Source: Pachyseris speciosa
Taxonomy: Eukaryota > Cnidaria > Anthozoa > Scleractinia > Pachyseridae
NCBI GenBank assembly: GCA_016490735.1
Contig: JAEMWC010001005.1
Span: 195,001-259,000 of the forward strand
Reading direction: 5' to 3'
Length of the DNA: 64,000 nucleotides
Positions 34,237-48,700 of this stretch are shown in pieces. A model generated the notes under the pieces. It did no database searches. It was not told the origin of the DNA and saw nothing but the letters and a program-made list of their open reading frames with translations. The position numbers were made by a program, and so were the translations under genes. Each line of letters opens with the position of its first letter. Position 1 is the first letter of the stretch.

Positions 34237-37200
34237 GAAGTTAAAGATATTGTGCATCAAATGGGAACTCGGAAAAAAAAATCCGAGCCCCAGATGGCTC
34301 GGATTTTTTTTTCCGAGTTCCCATTTGATGCACAATATCTTTAACTTCTCTTATATTTACTCGCTTTGGTGATTATTATTATTATTATTATTTAACAAAT
34401 AAAGAAGCCTCGCCTGTGATCTGTTCTGTTGTAAAGCATGCAGGAAGCGGATAGAGCACGAAAGAAGTGTAGGGGAAACACGAGACTACGTCTCGTGTTT
34501 TCCCTACTTCTTGAGTGCTCTATCCACTTCCTAAGTGCTTTACAACAGAACAGATCACAGGCGAGGCTTCTTTATTTGTTTTATAACAAAGAATTTCTTA
34601 ATTTCCTCATGCATTTGGCATCAGCCGTACATCCTCCGTACATCTGTACTCTGATAAGGTACGCTAAAACAGACCAATCACAATCGTTGTTAGAATGGTT
34701 CAAAACATTTTATTGGTTGAAACAGACCAAACCTGTCAAAATGTCAAATCATCAACGTTCTGAAACCATCAAAGTGCGAGTAGTCGCGAGTAGTTTTTTG
34801 GCCTAAAATCGGGATCGAAAAGCAAATTGTTCAGTAAAATCCAGCTGAAATTCGCTAAAAAAGCTGTAAAGATCAAGAGCTAGATTTAAAAGATACTCAG
34901 GAAGATGAATTTCCGAGTGATAAACGGAATAGCAAAAGAGGTTTCACGTGAAAAGCTTAAAACTTGGATCGACTTCGATGGAGCCCGGCGTAGCTGAATT
35001 GTGTGGTTGAAAAAGAAAATGATTCAATGCCTCAAGGGCTTTTACTTTACCACGGCATCTTGCAGCTCACCAAAAAAGGTTCACAAAACAGTTTACCATT
35101 AATGAGAGGAACGAGTAGCTCAAACTCGGTAGAAACCATTGGGACAAAGGGTTTGTTGTTTACGGAGGCCTGTTTTTAAGTGGATGTGTATTTTCAAGTG
35201 GTGGAAACCTCAGTCTATAGTGCAGGTAAATAAATTGAAGCTTTGAACATTTGGTTTGATCTTTCTTACTTTTGTTCAGGACTGAAACTCATATTTATCT
35301 CTCGCCTGGATGTAAATAATAATCATCTACACTCGTTTTGGACGCAAATTAAAAAGTAGTTGAGTTGTTTATTTGTTTGGCTTGCGAAGGAAAGTGTTTT
35401 TACTTCGCTTGGCTGACTGTTTTTCGACGTGCCTCGGCATTGTTGAGAAAATTTTACCCTTCTGTTTTTAACACGTAATTGGAATGAGTCCTCGTGAAAT
35501 TAAGGGTTAATATCACTTGTGTTTCCAGAGGTTGCTGAAATTGCCTTTGTCGCTGCATGACTTGCACAATTTCAGCAACTTCTAATTCTGAAAACACCCG
35601 TGATACTAATATCACGCTGTTATTTGTGCTGTTACTTGCAGAAGCATCTTCCAAATCCATTGAGGCTAAGAGTTCATTTTCATACTCGATTTCTGGGTCG
35701 TATAAGACGCCTCACTCAAAATAAAAACCGAAGGAAAAATTCAGAAATTGGTCGGCCACTTTTCATTTGGGTCAACTCGATTTGTGTGAGACCGTAGCCG
35801 GCCGTGCATCTGTACTCTGATAAAGTACGCTGTTTTAACCAATCAGAGCGCGCATTATATCAAAACTTTATTATAACATTATTTAGTTCATGTGCCTAGT
35901 AGTGTGGTGGTCTATCTCTACAAGAATGTGGTTATGAGGAGGGATTTGCAGTTACGGGCCTACAGTAATTGGCGCAAGCTGTTGTAGTGTCCCTACCAGG
36001 TCTCTGGCGAAGGTAATAAAATAAATAAAATAAAATCAGATGAAGAAGTGCTCCAGATAAGAGTGGGTCTCACATCAAAAATCCTACAAGGTCAGCTACA
36101 TGACTGACAAATAAGTAGAAAATTTGCAATGCTTTGGTGGGAGCAGAGGAAATTAGACACACTAGAATTCCTTGTCGACACCCTGCCTTAAAAACATATC
36201 TGGAGCCCTGGATGAAGTCAAATTGTAACAAAATGAAAACCTGAAACAAAATAAAAAACTCAACCATTCTGACCTGTTCCAGCTGTGTCCTCACGTGACG
36301 CACAATCAAATCTATTGCAACACTGTTTTCTCCTCCTCTGGGAACAACTATGTCTGCATAAACTACTGTGGGTGCGATATACTGGTCAAAAGCCTGAAAT
36401 TAAATGGTGTGTTATTCCCCCACCAAGATATTACACGTACATGTACTCTTTACACTTCATCGATATCAGTATCAAAGGCAACCATTAGAGACACAAACAC
36501 CAAAGATGTAGCTACACACTACCTGGTTCACACTTGCGAGTTAAAAACAAGTGTAAGCACAAGCATAAGCACAATGATGTTCACACTAGTGACTTACTTA
36601 CGCATGCCCAGTGCGAGTCACATCGGTGGAGAAACAAGATGGCGCTTATGCCTATGCTTATTTCACACCAGTTCCTACTTGTGAAATAAGCATAGCTTAA
36701 GCACAAGAAAAAGGAAAATGTTTCTTTTTCTTGTGCTTATGCTTGTGCTTGTTTCACCTGAATGCACAGAAGCATTTTCTTGTGCTTATATGCTTGCGCT
36801 TATGCTTGTGCTTATCTCAAAAGTGTGAACCAGGCTTAAGAGGCCAGTCATACCCTTCATTCAGAAGTTTGAATGCCTGAGGTATTGACAAATCCAGAAG
36901 ACCCTCATAAACATTGGTGCTGAAAGCAAATTGTGGACAAGGGCACTCAAAACTTTCTCAGTTCATAAGATAAAAGGTAGCGGGGCTAAAAGCATTCACT
37001 CCTTGCAGTGTTAAACCCTGGTCAAATGGCGCATGACAGTCGATGATAGTTGAAGGGTCCTAAACTTAATCATAAACTATCATCAACTATGAGCACGTGG
37101 TCAAAAAGCAAAAAGTAATTATCATCAACTTTCATGAGATTTTTGAGCAGGTTCAAAGTGAATGGTAGTTCATGATAGTGCATGATAGTTAGTGGTCACA

Positions 37201-40200
37201 CAATAGCGCGCATTTCAACTATCATTGACTATCACCAACTATAATTGACTATCATGCGCTGTTTGATCAGGGCTTTATACACTGGTGAAGTTGATCTGAT
37301 CCAAAGATGGGCCAAATTATAATTATTATTGAGCATCGCAAGATTACACTGATTACTGGTAGTGAATGCCAAAATACTTACAGGTTTTACAAATTTGTTG
37401 TACTGCTGCAAGACACCAACAAGATCTCTTTCTCTCTCAGAGATGTCTCTCTTCAATCTATGTTGTGGTGAAAACGAGATGGAAAATTAAATCATGGTTT
37501 TCTGCAATAAGGAAGCGGAATAACCACCATATTTTCAATAAGAATGTATCCATGCATGTACTAATGATATATTATTATGAAAGGTGTTCGTCATCGTGGA
37601 TATATTGAACGATATATTGTATTACAGAGCTTTACCAATGGTGACAGTTATGATAGTGAGAATTCCACAAAATAATAGGTTTAAGGAGCAAAATAATGGC
37701 TCTGCATGTGCATGATACACTTCTTAAGTACCTTCTCTGCTGTCCTCTGCAAAACAAGTACATGAAATGACCAGATTCAATGTTTTGTGGAGGACATGAG
37801 CTCTCAAGGAGAATTTCTACTCCTCTTTCTTGATCTAAATGCTGTTTCTTCCAAATTAATTCCTGGATAGTTTACCCATTTTGTGCAAGTTGAACACATT
37901 GAAATAATCAGAAATTTGTGTCTTTAGATGACCTTTTCGACAGAGTTACCATTGTCATTGCTAAAGCTCCATACTATGAACAGTAAGGATACATGACTGG
38001 TACAGTTCAGTGGATTCAAATCAACTGACCTTCTGGATAGTCTGATGTCAGGATCAGTGTCAACAAAAACTTTCATGTCCATCAGCTGAAAAACAGCATC
38101 AGAAATTTGTTACTTGGGAGAAATAATAGCCAGAAACACAGAAGTGGAACCACTCACAGATTGATGTTTGGTAACGAAGTTTTCACATTGTGCAGAATCA
38201 AGTTTCAATAATTAATCAAGAGTTTCTTTGTCAGTGTTACAGCAAAGTTGATGAACTACAGTCTTGTGGATTTCTGTCTGAAGGCCTGGTCTTTGCCTAC
38301 AAATAAGAAACTTTGCATGATATTTTCTCTCATTATGAATCTGGATGTTCATGCAAGGGTGCTGCAAAGCATTACTTGAAAACAGCAAAAAACAAAAAAG
38401 CCTAGCAGTTGACATGAGATGGTCGTAGCCCTTCAGCTGTTGGTAAGGAAGGTGGATCACCCAGTGTTTGACCACCTATCTAAGGAAAATAGTAATGCTC
38501 CTGGTCACTTATTTCTGACAAAGAAGCAAAGCCCAGAACTAAAACTAGCTGAAACACAAGACTTACATCTCTCAGGTCTTTGTAGGCAAATGCCATGATC
38601 CCTTCAAAGATGATAACATTGGCACCATATAAATCATGCTGTGAAATTAAGTGAGAAAAAACATCCCATGACATTAACGCCATATAAATCATGCTGTGAA
38701 ATGGAGTAAGAGAAAACATTCCATAACATTGGCACAGTATATATCATACTGTGAAATGAAGTGAGAAAAAACACTCCATAACATTGGCACAGTATATATC
38801 ATACTGTGAAATGAAGTGAGGAAAAACATTCCAGAACATTGGCACAGCTAGTATATATCATACTGTGAAATGAAGTGAGGAAAAACATTCCATAACATTA
38901 GCACTATAAATCATGCTGTGAAATCAAGTGAGAAAAAGCATTCCATAACACTGGCACCGTATAAATCATGCTGTGAAATGAAGTGAGAGAAAACATTCAA
39001 CCCTTCAGAGGTAATGACTTTAGCATCAATTCAAATAGTTCTCAAATTAATTAACTAGAAATAGTTTTCACTAAAGCTGCCCCCGTATTTTAATTTTTGA
39101 GTAGTTGTGTGGTTGTAAATATTAAAATACTGTAGACATTGTTGCTCATTTCTGTATTGTTGTTAGTGAAATAAAGCACTTCTGTAAATTTCATGTGGAA
39201 GAAGCATATTTCTCCAGTACATCAAAGGGCGGAAACAATATTTGGTTTAGTGTCATTGTTCAACAATTGAGATTTAGATGGCTGTTTTGTTTTGTTTGCA
39301 AAGATTTTGCTGGGTTTGTTTATGTATAGATCAAGAAGTAATACAAAATTCCGTGAATTGAGACACACAGAAAAACAGACAATAAGCTTTCCTAACTAAA
39401 AAAGTATTTAGATGAGCCTGAGTTTATGCCTGAAAAGTAAATGCGAATATGAGGACAATTTACTTGAGTGGAACTGAGCATGTTTTTTGCAAATTTCACT
39501 ACAAGTTGCTTGGAATACAAAAAATCAGTGAATTAAATATAAAGTACGGTATAAATTCACATTCAAACTTCTACTTTTTTGAAAGATAGACTCCCAGAAG
39601 TGCTCAAACATTTCGGAAAAGGTCTATTATTCTTGTGATATTTGCAGTGAAAGCATATGTCTCTTTGCCACCATCGGGATTTGTTCGCTATTAACTAACC
39701 GATTTCCATCGTTTAAGCTGTCGAGTGTTCCATGGATCTTGTTATTTTGATTTACAGTTTTAAAAAGCTGCCTTTTCCTTCTGAGAATGGCATACTCGGC
39801 TGCTAGCAGCCATTTTGATGTGAAAGCGAGACTGTTACCCGGCACAACTTTGCGCGCCTAGTTTCATCAAATCGGGAACGCTTCCCATACTACAAACACA
39901 TTTCTTACATTTTTGAAATTCCTTGTATATATTTATGCGGGGACTCCTAGAGTGCCTCCTCGGGTTTTGGCCTCTGGACCAAAACCCTGCGGGGGCAATA
40001 ATTCTTGAAGAAACATCAAAGGAAATCACTACCATGAAGGTGGTTTAGATACGTGATCCTAATTACTGGTATCAGAAAATTGGGTGAACTTTTTCCTTGA
40101 ATTTCTCCAAGAATCATTGATGGTTTGAGAAGCTATATTAAACATTAGTATAAATCTACTAGCGTTCTATCACGAATGCCGTTCTCTGATTGGCTAAGCT

Positions 40201-41171
40201 ACTCGCTATCTATTCTGTGATAGATAGTGAGTAGCGGTTGTCAACAAAATGGCGGCCGCTTCTTCGCGTTTTTTGAAGTGTCTGTGAGGAGGATTTAGAT
40301 AATTTTATTGTTTAGTTTTAAACGACTAGTAGATTTATACTAAAACCATTTGATTATTCGCCCACGAATTTCTATCGCGTGATAGCTGATTCGGACTGTG
40401 CCCTCATCAGCTATCACGCAATAGAAATCAAGGGTGAATAATCTAATTGTTAAATAGAAAAAGTGCATCACTAGGAATCCAAACACCTTGAATCTGGTTA
40501 AAAGAACTTGTTTGTGCTTAGTTTTTTCAACCCACTTCTCAGTGCTTCGATACCTGATGAAAAACTCTTCTTTGTGTTTGATAAATCACTTCAAAATCAC
40601 ACTTACCTTTTGTTCTAACCTGGCATGAGTTTTGAAGTCATAAATTGGAACCTTTTAGGAAAGAATATTACAAATCAGATTTTATGGCTTAGCATGCCCA
40701 GATCATAAGCATGATTCCTCAGGCCTCCATACAGTTAAAATGGATTGGAATGTATCATTATAAGAGTACCAATGAAAATAAGTGGATAACACACTAATGG
40801 CCAAGTGATATAAACCGTGAGGGACATCAAACTCTCCTAGGAAACTAAGTCCAGATCACATCAAGTGAGATAAAACATTAAGACTGACAAAAACTATTAA
40901 ATAAAGTTTAGTAAACCATCTCTGTGTGATGTAAAATAATGATAGTTTACTGTTTGCTTTATTTTGGTTCTCTGTCACTTGAGGTACTATAGTGCCAGTA
41001 CTTAGAACTTTTCCCATAAATGGCTACCAGTACTTTTCCTCTCTGGAGTTTGAGTAGGCAATCAGAACATTCACAGCACAGTATCTCCTGCTTTGGTATA
41101 AGCAAAATTTTTATGCTCACTGAGTTGTATGTACATGTCATCGGCTTCCCATGGGGTCGACTATGGCAAGT

Positions 41172-41207
<36 letters not shown>

Positions 41208-42714
41208 CTGTCGAGAAATACACATCATCAACTGAGAAACAGTTTCGCTTTCCGATATTAGAAAATAACCATACAAGAACAAGTTATTGACAGATGAAAA
41301 TTAGTAATCCACATGTGAGATTATAAATCGATATACCAGAATGAGACATCAGCAACTGAAAATAAAAATTCGTCATACAAGAATGATAGAACATCATTTA
41401 AGCGAAAGAAAATGTTACTCAAGAAAAAATGACGCAGCAATATACCGAGAAATAAGCAACTGCTGTTGAGAATGAAAAAATGGCCTACCAGAATAAGAAA
41501 ATCATTGTTCGAGAATATTGATTAGTTTTTTTATGAGCCACAACTCAGCGGTTTCCCTGCAGGCAATGGGTGTTCCATACATGACGTACATATCCTGTTG
41601 GTGGGGACAATCCAGAAAATGGAGGATCACGAGATTGTGCGGCAATGCCATCAGCTAACAGAGAGCGTGAGACAGCTTTCGGGGCAAATAGGAAACTGTA
41701 GTCAGCCTACAACAAGTGTTGATGGGGAAGAAGCGCAGGGTTTTGGTAGAGGAAGTACTTCCAATGGGCTGTTGTCAGAAAATTGTCGTCTTGACAAGCT
41801 TGAAAGTCAGAAACTATTCTCACTCTGGAGAAGTCTGTTGGAAATTGTTATAAATTTGTTCACGTTCACTGTGGAAGAAAAACTGTATGTGCTACTAAAA
41901 TAATCACTGCCAAGAGCAGTGAATTATGTTTTCCAGTTTTCATTGTTTTGTTCCAGTTTTAAGCGTGTCACAGGTACAAAATTGTTCTGTAGCCTAAATG
42001 ACTTTTTTGATGATGGACAGGTGTTAATGTTATTTTGCTACATCCAATACAGATAAGTAACAGTTGATTTCTTGATAGTTGTGCAATGTTTAACTTCTTT
42101 ATTGTACAAATTTAGATATTGATAGGCCCACTACAAGTACACTGTTAGAAGATGATCTTGGATGACTTCAAGTTTTTGTGGACATGTGTGGACATGACTG
42201 GTGACAGTAGAATATATTGTTGTGTTTTACTTAATAATACTACTATTCTGAGGTGTACTGTGAAACCCAAGTAATATTATAACAGTATCATTGCAATGAT
42301 TTCATTAACTGTAACATTTTCTCAAACTTAAAGTTAATAAAACTTAAATAACTAATCCAATTTGAACTGTGAATTGTTGACTGGTGTCCTTGGCATGTTG
42401 GCAGTCACTGGCTCTCAGTATCTGCAGACTGCTTGTATAAAATCATAAGATTGTAATTCAACCAGAGCCTAAATGCATTGTCTTGCTTGTTTCAAAGCAC
42501 AAGCGTACATGTATATATCAAACAGATCCCATGGCACTGATAAAAATGGCCAAATGCACTTCTGTCCAGTAATAAATTATAGGCAAAACCCATCTACAGT
42601 GTACAGAGAGAAAATACTGCAGTGTGAGGAAAGAGAAATAAGGTGTGATCATATTTCACACTCTTCCTTGAGGGAAACTTCACTTGTTGCTACTTCCTCT
42701 AGGGAAATCTAATG

Positions 42715-42747
<33 letters not shown>

Positions 42748-45700
42748 TTTATCCAGGGAGCCCACTCGCCTTGGCGGTTGTCAGTGGGGCCCTGCACATA
42801 ATAATATATATAAAATGCAATAAAATTACCTAAAAATAATTGATATTACAGAAATATTACAAAATTGTTATATTAAACTTATTGAAGTGTCATAGACATT
42901 GAGTGCTTGGAAATGTTATAGATGATTACATTGATGGCAGTAATAGGAATTAATTGATATGTTGTTATCAAATCCAAGTGACCAGAGAAGTGTGCTCTAA
43001 GTGTGCTCACCGTGTTTTGAAATCAAATGAAAGGTTTTGCTTCTCTGTCAAAATTTATGTTTGACAAAGCCCTTATTATTTATCTGCTAGAGTTTATGAA
43101 TTCAGATTTATTTGGCTCAACCTCGGTGTAAGAACCTGTGAAACTCACGAACGACATAAAATAAAAACAACAAAAGGTTGCAAACAACAGTACACAGTAA
43201 AACAATAGCTCACCAAACAAAGAGAAAATCATCAGGTTCTTACATCGAGGTAAACCCATTTTTCTCCTTAGACAAATCATTTTCAGTAGATATAGACAAA
43301 TAGTGTGTAGCGCACCAAGTTTAACTTTCAAGGATTCTCAGTGTAAAAAAAAAAAGATTGATTCCATTGTTTCCATCATTGGAAAGGGGATCAATGTTGT
43401 GTTTCAGCTGCTGAAGTTGTTGTTCTGAAAGCTGGAGGGAAACTGTTCTCTTTTCCGAACTCTATTCTTCTTCTGTACGTAAAGTGTCTGGTCAGATACC
43501 CCTAAACATGTTGCTATGCTTCATCAGTTCATTCCAGTTTCGCGAAGCTGCTTGATCATTTCCTTGGTAATGTTATAAGCCGGTCTTCCTCCTATACTTG
43601 CACAAAATGGCATAGACCTCTCTTTCTTTTCTTGACAGTTTGATGCACTTAAAATATCTGAGATATTTCTTAACAACACTGCTAAGGAATCTGCTAACGA
43701 TCCAACAACGACAAATCGCTCTGTGACAACGATATAGCCGCAAGTACTTTTGCGTGTTCACCAAGCCGTCTCTGACATATTTCTAACCCTACAAGGTCGG
43801 ATTCATTATAAACTGTTGCAGCCCTATCAACAGCGTAACTTAGGGAAGTCAAAAGCTCTTTGTTAAAAATCCTTGTGCCACCTGAACTGCCATCTTGTGG
43901 ATCAAACAATATGTACTTCTTGTATAAAAAATGTATTCACTGCAGACAAACCACTGAACACCCATTGGCCGCAGGGAAACCACTGAGTCAGCTCATAAAA
44001 AAACTAAATAAATCAATATTCTCAAACAGTGATTTTCTTATTCTGGTATGCCGATTTTTTTCATTCTCAATAGCGGTTGCTTATTTCTCGGTATATTGCC
44101 GCGCCATTTTTTCTTGAGTAACGTTTTCTTTCGCTCAAATGGTGTTCTATCATTGTCGTATGGCGAATTTTTATTTTCAGTTGCTGATGTCTCATACTGG
44201 TATATTGATTTATAATCTCACACATGGATTACTAATTTTCATCTGTCAATAACTTGTTCTCGTATGGTGATTTTCTAATCTCAGAAAGCGATTACTGTTT
44301 CTCAGTTGATGATGCATATTTCTCGACAGGTGATTTTAAAACTCAACCCACTTTTGTCGTGTTTGGCTTGCCATAGTCGACCCTTGGGCCAACCAGGGAG
44401 ATATGTGGGGGAGTACAAGGAGATCGATGGGATTTTTTGTCCAAGGGTGGGGGAAAATCTCGACATTGTTTCATGATCAAAGATTAGGGTGTGGGAGAAT
44501 TCACGAGTTTGTTAAAATGTCAGGAGGATTTTCTGCTGAGAGACACCTCACCCAGGGAACTTTGTCTTGCAAGATTCCCTGACCCCGTGGGGAAATTCAA
44601 GTTTCTTTGACTGATTTCATAACCCGCCTGGTTAGCCCGGAAGTCAACCCCACAGGGAAGCTGATGACATGTGCATTAGGTAATATATCTAGTTTTACCT
44701 GTACACTTTTTCCTTCTTTTAATTTCTTCAAGACCATTGCGGCTAAGTCAGCATCAAACGAATCTAATCAAGATAAGCGATTTCAAGGTAAATTCATCCA
44801 AACACAAAAACAACAAACACTTTATTCACATTTCCATTACACAGTTTGTAAAACTTATTAAATAATTAGCAACTTAACACATAGAATATTCAATTACAAT
44901 TTAAACTAAATATTATTACATAGAAGGAAATGCCTAGCAGCTAGATAACTGTAAGGTTTTCGAGCTAGCAGCTAGCTCTTTGAATGTAGTTTCGAATGTA
45001 CAGGACATCACAATAACTAGACATACACAACACACCACAAAAAAGAAAAAAAAAAGAAAGTACACATAGATGACAAGAAAAGAAAAGAAAACAGTCATAA
45101 TAGTGCATGGCCATATGATTAGAATAATTTCAGTATGTTAATTGTTTGGCCAATGTTTGGCCATCAAAGGACACTGGTCTTCCTTTTTATTTGTCAACCC
45201 TACCTGGATGATCAAAATTATATTCATTTCTATTGGCTGCCTCATGCTGTTCTGGACTTAGCACCTGAAGGGAAGAATATGTTTCAGATATGAAGTATAT
45301 TAAATTATTTAGTTTAGAAGAGCAATCTGGATTTCACAGCCAAATTCTGCCTGGCATAGTTTACTTACCGGTAATACCAAATAAACATGAAACATCTAAA
45401 TTTCTAATTTTGAGGCTGAATTTGATAATCTGAGCAGTTAGTTCTGGTGAAGTTCTCGTGGGCCATTTAAGACCCATTTTCACCAAACATGTGTCATGCA
45501 CTGTGGTCATTAATCTTCAATTTTGTGTAACACAAATACTTGAACCTATCAAAGGCATTGTTCCATTGCCATTTTGCTTAATACAATACTTTAGAATCAT
45601 ATCTCCAAACTAATCATTGTCAATGCATTCCTTTATTTCACTTGTATGATGGATCACTATACTGTACACTATATTTGCAAATCTTGCTGCTCAAAGGCAA

Positions 45701-48700
45701 CCTCCACTCTTACAACAAATTGGCGTTAAATTGTTGGATATAATTGAAGGGCTTGGTAGAAAACTATGCTAAGTGGATTTTTGGGTGAACATGTTTTTTG
45801 GCCCATGTTTTCTCTAAGACTAAGTGCAAAGCAGCAGAAAAAAATACAGGGCAATGTTTACCACACATAAACAAGTCTATATACATAAAACCAGCAGTTT
45901 CTGAGCAAAATTAAAAAAAAAAAACCACCCACTTAAATCCACTCAGAATAGTTTTCCACCAAGCTCTTCAATTACTAGATCCCAAATTTTGTTTTAAAAT
46001 GTGGATAGAACATTTAAGTGTACAAAAAATGGATATCATTGTTGCCTACTTTCGCTTTTTAATTTCCCAGGCGCAGCCATTTGGATTTCATGACATGTGT
46101 GTCGGTTGCCCTGTTGTTTAACACAAAGGATTTTTTGCTTCATTTGCTTCCTGACAATAGCTGCAATCAACTGACGTCACAAAATCCAAAATGGTGGTCC
46201 CTGGGAAATTTAAAAGTAAAGAATGCATTAATGATATCCAATTTTTTGTGCACTTTAAATGCAATTCCCATGATATAAACTACATTTTGGAAACTACATG
46301 TAGTAATTTTTTCCAACAATTTAGAGTCAATTTGTTGTAAGAGTGGAGGTTCCCTTTAAGGTCCACAAGTCAAGTTGAAAATGGGCCTTAAATTGAACTG
46401 AAATGTTTAGAGGTACAAAAATATTAATGTTCAGTATTATTTAACTAAACAAGAGCAATAAACTCCAGAGCCCATACCATGAATCTCACCTTGTAGAAGG
46501 AATCGAGTGAAAGCATGCTGACCCAAGGAACCCCAAGCTGTTCGATGATCTTATTCGCAACAGTTGTTTTACCAGATGCACTTCCCCCACACAAACCTAG
46601 AGCAACAATAGATGTGGTTTACAATGAAGAAGCGTTCTCAAGTCGAATTACTCAGAAAAAGAATTTTCTGAGCCCCCCAACGGGAGTCGAACCCATGACC
46701 TTCCAGATTACCGGTTGGACGCTCTAACCACTGAGCTATGGGAGACTCGTGGTGAGCGAGGTCATACACTAGGTTCTTATGTATGACACATGTCCTGCTA
46801 TCTGCAAGGCTCAATATGTCGTCGTGATAAATGTGAATATATATGATAAATGGAATGGAGACTTGGATAAAAAAGAATTACTCAGAAATTTTTTTCTTTT
46901 TCTGAGTAATTCGACTTGAGAACGCTTCTTCATTATTCACACTTTATCCAAGTCTCCATTCCATTTATCATATATATGTGGTTTACACTTGGTATATATG
47001 TTTAAGACATACAATCAAACATTCCAGATAAACGTAAAGTAACAAAAGATGGCCAATTTGCAGTTACAACATACGAATGAGGGCATGTTTATCATGCCAC
47101 ATTTAACAAATGACAAAGACATCTGAGTTCCAGAGAATCATGACCTTTGATTCTTTTGATTGCCTAAAAGAATGCTAAATACAGCTAATACTAGGTGTAT
47201 AGAGGTTGTAAGTCACACACGATCCTAGTAAATGAAATAGCCTGCCAAGATTCTTCCATTAGCACAGTGATTAGAGCAACCAACTGGCATGGTGTGCAGA
47301 AGGTAAATGTAACCTTTCGGTTGGTGAACCATTCCCACGTGAAACAAGAAATTTTAACAAGTGGCAACATAGGTGGAAAAGGGGAGAAAGAGGAATTGAG
47401 GACACAAGCAAAGTATGCGAAGACAGTGCAGAGCACAGGGGATAAAGAAAAATGAAACTTTCATTTTCCCCCTCCCCCGCACACCCCTCACCTCATGTAG
47501 ACCCCTGATTTCCCCCTGATTTCCCCCTGATTTCCCCTTTACCCCTTTCCCTTAGTAGCAGCTGCCATGCGAACTATCTACACATTACTGTAACCCACAT
47601 ATGGAAGGCCACAGGTTTTGTGGACTACAATACTACAATTTTTCCATTGTTGACCATGCTTGACTGCATTTGTGTAATGGGATACATGCAACACCTTTAA
47701 ATTTTCTTCTGTAGAGAGTTATGGTTAATTCTGTTTGTCTCCCCTTGTGGATTCCAACAGAGTTTGCTGAAGTTTACCTATGACAAAAGGCTCTTTAAGC
47801 TGCCCCTGGAGGTTGTACCATGGAGGACGACCTGGAAAAAGAAAAAGTCAGTGGTTGTCAAACACTGTCACTGACAATGGCCACTGTGATTACCTTACTC
47901 TACCGGGAAACTATAATCATGGAAAAATGTTAAATAAACCACAGATGGTTCAAAATGGTGGTGATATTCAAGGAAATTAAGATGACTGCATGAGGAGACT
48001 ATAATCATGGGATTACTAAGTAACTGTAACTTCCATCTCCAAGCGTACCGGCCTAGACGAGCCTTTGCTACCTGCCGGTATGCTTGATTTGATTTATAGT
48101 CTTCGCCAGAGACCTGGCAGGGACACTACAACAGCTTGCGCCAATTTCTGTAGGCCCGTAACTGCAAATCCCTCCCCCATAACCACATTCTAGTAGAGGT
48201 AGACCACCACACCGGGGACTACGTCCCCTACTCTTTTCGAACAGTGCGTGGGTTCCACAGAATCAATTATGAAGAGTTGTGAGACGGGGCCTACGGTTTA
48301 TCGTCCTTATCCGAGAAGACTAGAAAGTCTAACCAGTTGTAGATGTCATTACAAAGGCAGCACTTTCTCCTCAATTATTTAAAGACCCTGAGTGTTGGTC
48401 CGGCCGGGGTTTGAACCCGCGACCTCCCGCACGGTAGTCCGGTGCTCTTCCACTAAGCTAACCGGTCGGCGGTTAAATGTGTATGTAAATTATTTTTTCT
48501 TTTTGTTTGTAAAACATTGTAACATATTGACTGAATGACAGGAATAAACTCATGAATGAGAAGAAGGAATCAAAGTACAACTGTGAAGAAGTCGTCGATA
48601 TTTGACCTTATTTGCGATAAGGTGGATTAAGCCAAGGTGACTCGAGAAAACGGCATTTTAACTAGTTTAAACACGTAAAAACTCTTTCTGGAAAGTGATT

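Larger units (their letters stand above)
41155..44382. mobile_element. 3.2-kb DNA transposon with about 420-bp terminal inverted repeats
   Basis: 41155-41574 and 43960-44382 are inverted copies, about 90 percent alike by eye, beginning GGTCGACTATGGCAAG. The interior holds a plus-strand 101-codon frame (41598-41903) and minus-strand frames (43910-43430) that look coding but broken. AATAAA-type signals lie near 42340. It is inserted in UCKL1 intron 6. I did not confirm a target duplication. Confidence 0.72.

Noticed and set aside
34640..35870. LTR-like direct repeats around TCTGTACTCTGATAA-GTACGCT
   Set aside because: Only about 30 bases are shared, with no primer-binding site, no polypurine tract and no coding region between. 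More likely shared ends of different small repeats.
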